DNA of 64,000 nt from Lineus longissimus (Eukaryota > Nemertea > Pilidiophora > Heteronemertea > Lineidae): NCBI RefSeq assembly GCF_910592395.1, contig NC_088309.1:28832599-28896598 (forward strand), in the 5' to 3' direction. The notes beneath the pieces are model-generated. The model ran no database searches. It had not been told where the DNA came from and saw nothing but the letters and a program-made list of their open reading frames with translations. The translations under genes and the position numbers were made by a program. Below are positions 36,571 to 64,000 of the stretch, piece by piece. Within the stretch, counting starts at the first letter, position 1. Every line of letters begins with the position of its first letter.

Positions 36571-39352
36571 TCACTTCTCAATCTTGTGAGATACGAAGAT
36601 TGCCTTGCCGCGAGTGTAGCCCTGAGGTGGTAATACTATAGGCTTCTCCTCATCAACACACCACAAAGAGTACACAACCAGAAAGTTGGGTGAAGGGAAG
36701 AACGACTCAGCACACACGAGACATAAGGAGAGTGCTACACTGTGTAGCATATCCTAGCTTGCATAACCATGATCTATTTGTGCTTCTTCTTCTAATCACT
36801 CAATGCTCCTTCGTTTGCTGTGACAGTATGAGCGAGCGTTACAATGAGCGCTTACAAGTACTTCTTGTTTGGATCCTGAACGGGTGAAGCTGTAAAAAGA
36901 GGGCAAAAAATGAGTGATTTCTTATCCACTTTTCCTGTTTCCATTCTGGGCTGTTTCACACCAAGCAAGTCACCATAACTTGAGCAATTCATCACGGGGA
37001 AGAAACTGTTCACCAATCGGGAAACCTATATGAGCAGTTCATATGAAAATGACCCACACAGAATTTGATTCAGATTATGGCAAATCAATACTTCACCAGT
37101 TAGTTATTTGATTTGGTGATTATAAGAAAAGACTTGGGAACAATGGTCTTAGATCAGAAACACACTAGTATGTCCCTGTATGGAGGTATTGTTGTTTGGG
37201 GGTGCCATTGCTATGGAATCTTGGAAGCTTAATCAGGGTCTTGACCTTCCCTTCATCTGGTTCATTCAGGCACCATCAAGCATAATAATAACACAGCGCT
37301 GTCACTCGGGATGGGAGAGTATGACCTTCACAGGCAAAGTCTCCATTTCATGGCAACACAGATTCTTCGGGTGGCAAAAAGTAAGGTCACACAGGATCAG
37401 TGTGCTGATTGAAAGTGATATATCATGTCTTGGCCACTGGAATTGACAATAGACGCACCAGAATCCATTATAGGCAGGTGAAACTGAGGGGTGATAGGAG
37501 TCCTTTTGACATCACCAGCCCACAATGGAGTCTGTTACCGGCGGGCCCATTACCAGCGGGTCCGTTACCAGCGGGCCCGTTACCAGCGGGTCCGTTACCA
37601 GTAAGGTGAAGTGGTACAATTATAGCCCCTTCAATGTAGAAATCAACTGGCATTGCTTGGTGTGCCTTGGGGGATAGCTATGATTGTCCCATCTTACTTT
37701 ATACCACTTTGAATCAGCAGGCTGAGGAGAGTAGGCAGCTGACAGACATGCTGAAAGTCTGGGGACAAGGTTTGTTATGGAATGGGTGAAGGAGGTCCAC
37801 ATGTGCGAGAGGGAGGCAAGCGAGCAGAGCCGCTTGCAGGGTCAAGGTCATGGGGGGGACACTGATTGTAAGGTGGTGGTGTGAATCAGTCAATGTCACC
37901 TCTTTTTGTTCTCAGAGTAACATCAGCTAGTCAGTGCTCAAATGTGTTGTCACCTCAAAGTACACATGGACATACTTTCAAAGAAACAGACCCAGGATTT
38001 TGCCACCAGATTTCAATGGTCTCAAATCAAACAATATAACTCGATATGTGCACAATTTGCTCAGGCAAAACTAATTGTGTTGATTAGTTCTGCAGTTGTT
38101 CAACCAGACAGAACGGGTGACAGCCTATTACATCATCACCTCTTTCATTTGCCAAATTTACTTAAAGAAATTAGTTATGCATGAGCAACAATTGCTTACA
38201 AATCAAATAATGCTTCCATTGTGTCCGACATATAACATGGTTCACTTGTGCTTATAATGGAGTTGTTTGCTGTTCTTGACTGTCAAGGTCCCAAACTGTC
38301 ATAATAAGGATGTCATATTTCAACCTGATGGTTGGGACTCGGACTGACACCACTATTGTTTACCATCCCTCACTTACATCAAGAAATCATATTTCACTGG
38401 GAGATTTTTCCCAATAAAGTTGTCATGTCGAATACCTGGCTATCCGCATTGGCTTCACATGTATCACTTAACCTTCCCCTAACTTCATGAATCCAATGCC
38501 ATGGATGACTTCATTTAAATCAGCTTTCATCTACATTGTAACATGGTAACATGTTATTCCTAATCTAATTCTATCAACGTACCAGTCGAGTACTTCCTAT
38601 TGTAAGTCGGTACTTTTCCCTGCGATTCTGTTCGATTCGCGATAAATTGGAACGGATCAGGAGCCGCGTCTATAAAATCATGGTATATGTGAGAAAGTAA
38701 GGTGTGAGGTTGGGAGGGAGACTTGGGAGATGATTTTCTTTCATTATGAGTCTATTGGTTCCTCTGGTATCACACTGATCTCTTGATAGCGAAGCTGTCA
38801 GCGCAGAACCTTTCCACCATTGACACTAATTGCACCAGTCAAGGTTCCCGCTGGTCCAGCTTGCTTGTCCCATCATGGGTCTCCTCAGAGAAGATGCACC
38901 TGGAGAGGGGCAACCCCTATCAACAAGACTTTTCCTGATGATTTCACACACCATTTCTGAGCACCTATAGCCATACATGAAGGCCATCATTCATTTGAGT
39001 GGTTCAGACCGAAGTGTCCTCAGGTTTATACCAAAACTGCCACATGGGCATGGCCTTAACAGACCTGTATCATCTGCCACGTGCAGATACCCGAATCATT
39101 TGGCCGAGGTGAGCTGACAAGTTCCTTCTGCTCTAACCAAGCCATCAAAAGATCACGCCATGAGGGTTTGGAACCAGACTCCATAACAAATGAAAACTCA
39201 TTCTTGCCACAAGTAAGAGAGGAGTAGTTAAAGCCCTTAGTAGTGTTGTGTACTACCTGCAGTTAGACATACCATGGTGTGTTGTGTGGGTTGTCTTCTC
39301 ACAGTCTCTTCATGCGTTTAGTCTCTGTGCGGTCGTAGAAAAGCTCTGGCAT
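36571..39352 (-). CDS. Probable small three-exon gene encoding 72 aa, family unknown
   Basis: Three minus-strand pieces join in phase. Exon 1 is 39303-39352 (50 nt, ATG in a good Kozak context TCGCCATGC, donor GTGAGA). Exon 2 is 36856-36889 (34 nt, acceptor CTTTTTACAG, donor GTAAGC). Exon 3 is 36571-36705 (135 nt, acceptor GTGCTGAG, ending in TGA). The product starts MPELFYDRTETKRMKR, has a short hydrophobic core NFLVVYSLWCVDEE, and ends GYTRGKAIFVSHKIEK. Each exon is too short to be seen alone; the evidence is phase agreement (50+34+135=219 nt), splice signals and protein-like composition. I do not recognise the family and infer no function. It may have noncoding first exons near the NRF1-like site at 39.67 kb. 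The exon 3 acceptor has a modest pyrimidine tract, the weakest point. Confidence 0.5.
37534..37602 (+). repeat. 15-bp GC-rich tandem repeat
   Basis: GTTACCAGCGGG(T/C)CC is repeated about 4.5 times inside intron 1 of the putative 72-aa gene. The minus-strand peptide NGPAG repeat is an artefact of the 15-bp period. Confidence 0.9.
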
Positions 39353-39380
39353 GGCGAAAAATCATAGTTAGTATGAACAG

Positions 39381-39513
39381 GAATTCCAAACACCATGAGG
39401 CAAGGGTTAACCTGGTTCAAGCTCCAACCTGCAGAAACTGGAGAGATTTCAGGCCTGCCTGGTCTGGCCTCTGCAGGCCAGAGAAACATTACTTATCATG
39501 GTGTTTGGAATTC
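39381..39513. mobile_element. 133-bp element with perfect 18-bp terminal inverted repeats
   Basis: GAATTCCAAACACCATGA at 39381-39398 is the exact reverse complement of 39496-39513. The interior holds a second palindromic pair (GGCCTGC...GCAGGCC). No convincing target-site duplication is seen. It may be an old MITE or a structural hairpin. It lies just upstream of the ATG of the 72-aa gene. Confidence 0.5.
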
Positions 39514-39671
39514 AGCTTTCTTGTTTGCCAATAGCATACAACTAGCTGAACAGCGGCTAAGCAGACGACCCAAAGGTCTTCACTAGTCTAGATCTTGTCT
39601 GCAAGTCTGCTTTGAAGCTTGTAAGAACTCACATTCGACAGCCGAACTAAGCACAAAGCTCTGACAGAAGC

Positions 39672-39683
39672 CTCGCATGCGCA
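39672..39683 (-). promoter_or_regulatory. NRF1-like site, possible promoter of the 72-aa gene
   Basis: CTCGCATGCGCA matches the NRF1 consensus YGCGCATGCGCR at 11 of 12 positions. It lies 320 bp upstream of the ATG at 39352. The promoter role is inferred from this motif and position only. Confidence 0.35.
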
Positions 39684-40072
39684 GCATTAACATACAGGAG
39701 ATGTTCACAGAGACCCAAAGTAGCTACCAATAACTGATGAACCGGGTCAGGTTGTGCAAGATGTCGTGAAGAACGTGTGGTCACGTTGCCACCAAGAACA
39801 CAGTGACCTGACCTCCCAATTATCAGCACCTGCACTTCTTGGGTCGAGTGATGATCATGCACATGATACATGAACTATTCCCCACCATTCAGATCTCGAC
39901 ACTGACTACTTCTCTTTACTCGAATACGAGGTGCTACAAGGTGGCATGCTTCGATCAAGTTTCTAGGTGACTTGAGAGAAAGCCATGCTCCAGTTTAACA
40001 ACTATCCAACACCTATACTCCGCACGCACTAGAATACACTACAGAGGCTTATACACAGGTTAATATGGTTAG

Positions 40073-40091
40073 TGTCCACCTGGTGGCGCTG
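40073..40091 (+). promoter_or_regulatory. CTCF-like motif
   Basis: TGTCCACCTGGTGGCGCTG resembles the 19-bp CTCF consensus of vertebrates and flies (TGGCCACCAGGGGGCGCTA), with four differences by hand count and the CCACC...GGCGCT core intact. It contains the palindrome CCACCTGGTGG. It lies between the 72-aa gene and the 3' end of SERCA, where a boundary would make sense. Confidence 0.4.
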
Positions 40092-42911
40092 TCTCACAAT
40101 CTACAAAACAGCACCACTGGCAACAAGTTGGTAAACATAGAAACAAGACATATATGATTAGACAACAAACAACAGGTCAATCGGATCACAAAGGTCACAA
40201 CGGATGTTTAGAAACATCCGTGATCCAATTGATGATGAATTGTACAAAACAGGAACGCTTCTTATGGCGTTGAGATTCTCCACTGAATAGTCATATATCC
40301 CACAAATACTTCTCATTGCTTCGCCTCCTCAGCAAGCTTGTAAAGCAGTGACACCAGAGAGTAGCCTGTTGATGTTAACGTTGGCCCGTGCATGACCCAT
40401 ACAAATACAGAGCAACCTGCTGTTTGTAGGCCTCCCTATCTCTCATTCATGAACAGGGTAACAAGTCTCACTAAAACCCTATATTGACTTGACAAACATC
40501 ACAACTTGTACTCATACAATATCCACTAGCTACTAAATGACAGTACAATGTCTGCACTAACACTCAAGCTAGCCACTCACAGGTCAACCAAACTCTGCCC
40601 CGATACCCATTGCCATCTAATGTTCTGGTATTCTTGGATGAAATCAGACCGAAGAGACTACAAGCTCACAACACACAGATTCGTGAAAGTTATAAAATGT
40701 GCATCAATCAAGACCCTCTGGTGTCATGCCTGACCAGTTTATTTTGACTGCTCTCAGCTATCTTCAAGTCCTTCCAAACTAATCCTCCACACTTGATGCT
40801 TACTTAGGCAAAATATAACATTCTCCAATGGAAATGTTGCTAAATGGCTCAAACTACACAGACCAATTGGTAGTTTCTGAATGTACTGCTTATTACGGTC
40901 ACTCCTAAATCAACAGAACAACATCTAAACAAGAGCTTCACTCACTCCTCATTCACACCTAACACAAAAGGTCAAAGACAGCAGGTCGGAGAAGCAGGGG
41001 ACATGCTCATGCCCCAACACAGACAGCAAGGCACAGCCAGGGTTCACATTCTCTTGTCATAAGTGTGGCCAATCCTTCAAGAGAGATACCAGTGATTTCA
41101 GCTTCCACTAGGATTGCCACTGGCTGTAGAGAGTAAATGAACTCATGTTTCTAAAACCAGCTCAAAGGATTGATTATGAATTTCTGCAAATTCAATTCAA
41201 GAGTCATTTAGTTTCACCAATGCCATTCTGCAAGGTGCTTCAAGCCAAAGCACACTCTCCATTCCAACAGCTGTGAGGCTTGTACCAGGGAGAGAAGGGG
41301 AACATGCATGAGGCAGGAACACACAAGCTGAACACAAGGAGCTTGAGCTGAACACAAGGAGCTTGAGCTGAACACAAGGAGCTTGAGCTGAACACACTCA
41401 CTGACTACCAGAGAGAGAGAACATGCACGCTCTCCATTTGGATAACAAAAATCATCAAAATCTGAAGTCATTCTGCCTGAACAGTGCCATTAGTCCAAGT
41501 ATTATTTTTCAGAGTCATGCAACTGTGTCAGGAAAAGTTCAAACATTTGTATGCTTTGTGCTGTCTGCTGGAAGAACACATGCAAAGGAGATTGTAAGGA
41601 GATGAAAAGAATTGTTTGGGTGGAAAGAATTAGGTTTTTGTGACGTTGGTGTTAATGTACATGGAGTTTTAGATGAAAGCATTTGCTAGTCTTTATTCAC
41701 ATTACCCCTTCATAGTTGCTGAATTCCATTTGACCTTGAGAGGTTGTTCCACTTGACCTTGAGAGGTAGTTTTAAGTCATGAATCGGTAGTGAGTGAGTT
41801 TCTTACGGACTCAAGCATACAGACAGTAAGGAGGGTTAACCAGACACAGGGATTCCCATCAACCAGTTGTCAAGGGTCACAGAGGACCACATCTTTAAAT
41901 ATTGGGCTTCATGCAAATTTTGACCCTATCTAAAATCGGGTATATAATGCGTGCAGACGTTTTAAAAGCACAGTTGATAGAAACCAGTCTCAGTTGATAA
42001 GGTGAGACTTTCGAGGCAGACGCCTTGGCTTGCAGACGTTCAACACATGTAAGGTATGCTTGGCTACATGCAAATTGGAAAGGAAATTGAGGACATTTCC
42101 AACTTACAATCGTCACAGCACACAATGCTTCTCTTCATCATACCATGCCTGAGGCCTCTTCAACACTCCAGTGTTCTGCAATATACCATGCCCGAGGCCT
42201 CTTCAACACTCCAGTGTTCTACAATATACCATGCCTGAGGCCTCTTCAACACTCCAGTGTTCTGCAATCTTGATTACAAAAATGCAAGGTGGACACTTTG
42301 CAAAGCAGTATTTACTTTTGGACCTCACATTAAGCAGACAAAGACACCATGTTTACCCAAGAAGTGAGAAGCTCCCACGCTCTGTTGGGCAGAACAGGAG
42401 AGGCACAGATGCCATGTTTGTTTGGGAAGCCTGTTGATCCTAATCAGTCATCACTGAGCATTCTGTTAGTCAATCAAACGGTTACCTACTGGTGTATGGG
42501 ACCCCAGTAGGTGGCACCCTCACCCAACCAGCTCACGGAATGGCAGCTTTGAGGCAATGTATGAAACATTGACCCACACACAGCATTTTGTCGACTGTGC
42601 AACAATGGCATTCATGAAAGTGAAGTGTTAGCACATTAACTACACGTTCTCCAAGACCTGGTGACACTTTGTCGGCAAAGGTCACTGACAGACGTCACTG
42701 CACGACCTCTAATGGACTCACCAGTATCATTCAACGTTACATATTGTGAAACAAACTGCCATTTCTGTGAGTTGATCAAGTGACGAGCAACAAAACCTTG
42801 AGAAGTGCGACTACTAAGATGAAAGGAAATCAACTTGAATGCAATGTTAATGAAAACAACCAAACACAACATGCAAAATGTATCGTTTCAAATCTTTTAA
42901 TATAAAACTCC
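40092..42911. other. Intergenic spacer with two small tandem repeats
   Basis: No coding exon is supported. A 20-bp repeat (ACACAAGGAGCTTGAGCTGA, about 3.5 copies) lies at 41326-41397 and a 43-bp repeat (TACCATGCCTGAGGCCTCTT..., 3 copies) at 42141-42268. The 74-codon minus ORF at 39647-39871 just to the left and other ORFs here show no family resemblance. Confidence 0.5.
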
Positions 42912-42917
42912 TTTATT
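42912..42917 (-). terminator. Candidate SERCA polyadenylation signal
   Basis: TTTATT reads AATAAA on the minus strand, 2.0 kb downstream of the SERCA stop. The interval 42918-44918 is then a long 3' UTR, and I found no alternative C-terminal coding exon in it. Confidence 0.45.
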
Positions 42918-44918
42918 TATACATTGGACTTGATAATGTTGTATAACCATGGTTACAATGTATAAACGATGACATCATGGCATCGTGGGTGGCAGTCCTC
43001 TATATTTTTACTACAGGGTGTTTCCCAAATACAGAGCAGGATGATTTTTGTTTCCTACTTACGTTGCATTGTACACAATGGTTAGTTACTTACAACAGTT
43101 GTATGAATATAAACAACATGATGAGGCATTCGACGACTTCAAATTATCCAAATGTAACAGCTAGGTTTTTTTTGTCTTAGAAACAAATCTTGAAACATAA
43201 AAATATGATAAATAGTACAAGAAGATTGTTGGTTTGTAAAACCGGTGGAAACCCAGCCATGTACTGGAGATTGCAGGGATTAGGGGTAAAAACAATCCAC
43301 ATCTGGCAACAATTGGCCTCAGTGACGCCCGGCTCCAACTGTACAAGACAATAAAACTCATGAGTGCCATTTTATCATTCATCTCCAGTTACAACAATCT
43401 CTGCCAACCAAGCCTTTTTACAGCAATATTACAGCATTTTTACAGCCGTTGTTTCACTGCAGTTTTCTACTCAATTTCTAAACTGTCCAAATTTCAATTC
43501 AAGGTCAGCTTTGAACCAGTTCCAAAATATTAACTATGCCCTGGCACCACCATTTTGAATAACCAACTTGACCTTGACCAAATCTTGGCATCCCCTCAGA
43601 TAACGGCTTGGTTTATTTCAATCTTCCCTTCAATGCCTGATCGCAGTGATGTGACAGTTGTATAGTGTTTTTCAGATAGATCTTGCCAAAGGTACTTGGC
43701 TGACCTCTTCTCACTAAACTGTAATAGTGTCATCACAAATAGTAATGTTACACAACCGGTGTCATAGTTGACCGGCTTTAGTTGACACTGTGAAAGAGCA
43801 TTGTTTAGGCCTACTCTGAGGATAATCTGGTGTTATGCAACACCTCTATCCTTTGGTAAATGTGATCTGGTCACATTCCCAAGTTCATCTAAGTACCTTT
43901 GGCCAGAACAATATGGAAAACACTATACTATCTTCGGAGCTCTCATACAAAGCTCTCTTCAATATGCCAACCCCGGCCCAGGCTTGAACTCCCAACATTT
44001 GGCCAATACCAGCTAGCTGAATAAGAACCTTCTGCCTTTTCAGAATAATTTAGTATAAATACAAAAAGACGGCCAATTGGCACGTTTCAAGTTTCCATCT
44101 GATATTAACGGTGCATGCGTCGGTACGAGATACCAACACATATAAGACTACCGAGAACATTCACTTGTGCTTAAGATGATAGTGTTCTGTGCAAAACATA
44201 TCTGCCACCTGAATTTTCATTTTTTGAAAAAATTTTTCTCTAAATATTTTCTTAGACCAGCCCTAATTTCAGCTTCATTTTGTACATTCATAACAGTCTT
44301 CAACCCATCTGACACCTTGTATGGCGATGCTGAAGTTTGCATAAATGACACCAGGTGTCAGTGCTGAGGATTAGATGCCGTTAACAATGGGTTGTGACAT
44401 TCCACAAACAATCTGATGGTTTATTAGTTGAACAGGGCTCACGGTGGGCAAATAAGCCAAATAAGCCAAACAAGCTGGCCATTCATAGATTTATACATTA
44501 TGTATTCCTAGTCAGAAATAGATTTCAAGAAATTTTAAGAAATTCTACTTTAAAAAATATCTTCTTCAAAGTCTCAAATAGAAGATTGCATCTTATAACT
44601 GGGCGTGACATAAACTCTATTGATTTTTTGTGTTTTTTTACCAAAATCTGAAAAAGTGATACAAACTTTTCATAAGCACTTAATTTTGTTGCTGCCAAGT
44701 TCAGTGCCTATAATATTTGTATTGGTAGGTAGCAGTGCCCTGTAACAGAGTCCCCTGTAACAGAGTGCCCTGCATGAGGTCAATATGGTTATAGGTAGCC
44801 ATGAGCCCTGGTAACACATCAGATATGAGCCAGCAATGGCCAGGGATGTATTTAACGATATCCTAATGATAAACAGGCTAGGAGAAGCAAGATAGAGCAG
44901 TCGAGGGAGGGAGGGAGG

Positions 44919-64000
<19,082 letters not shown>

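Noticed and set aside
37180-37290. Minus-strand segment reading NEPDEGKVKTLIKLPRF
   Set aside because: Protein-like but preceded by a stop with no acceptor AG or start codon in between, and it does not fit the phase of the 72-aa gene.
39647-39871. 74-codon minus ORF upstream of the small gene
   Set aside because: No splice or family support, and it overlaps the probable promoter region with the NRF1-like motif.

Overview
The window is nuclear DNA from an animal, most likely a marine invertebrate. Every recognisable gene is split by GT-AG introns, the proteins match bilaterian families, and the introns and intergenic DNA are full of long minisatellites. I cannot name the species or phylum from the sequence. 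All exon chains were built by hand from reading phase, splice sites and recalled protein families.

Layout: a glycolipid-transfer-protein-fold gene (+, 438-3670); SGF29, a SAGA/ATAC chromatin reader (-, 7891-10967); the ER E3 ubiquitin ligase RNF185 (+, 11765-16302), head to head with SGF29 across a short promoter with an NRF1-like site; RABGEF1/Rabex-5, a Rab5 exchange factor (-, 20275-24403); a repeat-dominated stretch (about 26.8-34.8 kb) with one satellite family split by about 4.4 kb, a LINE fragment and a foldback MITE with a 9-bp target duplication; a probable small three-exon gene encoding 72 aa (-, 36571-39352); and the SERCA calcium pump (-, 44919-61644), whose first exons lie beyond the right edge.

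The most interesting finding is the SERCA gene. It has two separate sets of same-length duplicated exons that look mutually exclusive. Three 86-nt exons encode the actuator-domain TGES/outermost-loop segment, and two 134-nt exons encode the luminal M7-M8 loop plus M8. Neither length is divisible by three, so skipping an exon or including two breaks the frame. The locus could make six pumps differing in a cytosolic catalytic loop and a luminal loop, all ending in an 11th membrane segment like vertebrate SERCA2b. A decayed partial copy of a third exon lies elsewhere in the gene, so exon duplication has recurred.

The genes are housekeeping functions (lipid transfer, chromatin, ER quality control, endosomal traffic, ER calcium) and do not form an operon-like system. 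Two minisatellites begin within about 10 nt of a splice donor (GLTP-like intron 2, SGF29 intron 1), which may matter for splicing.
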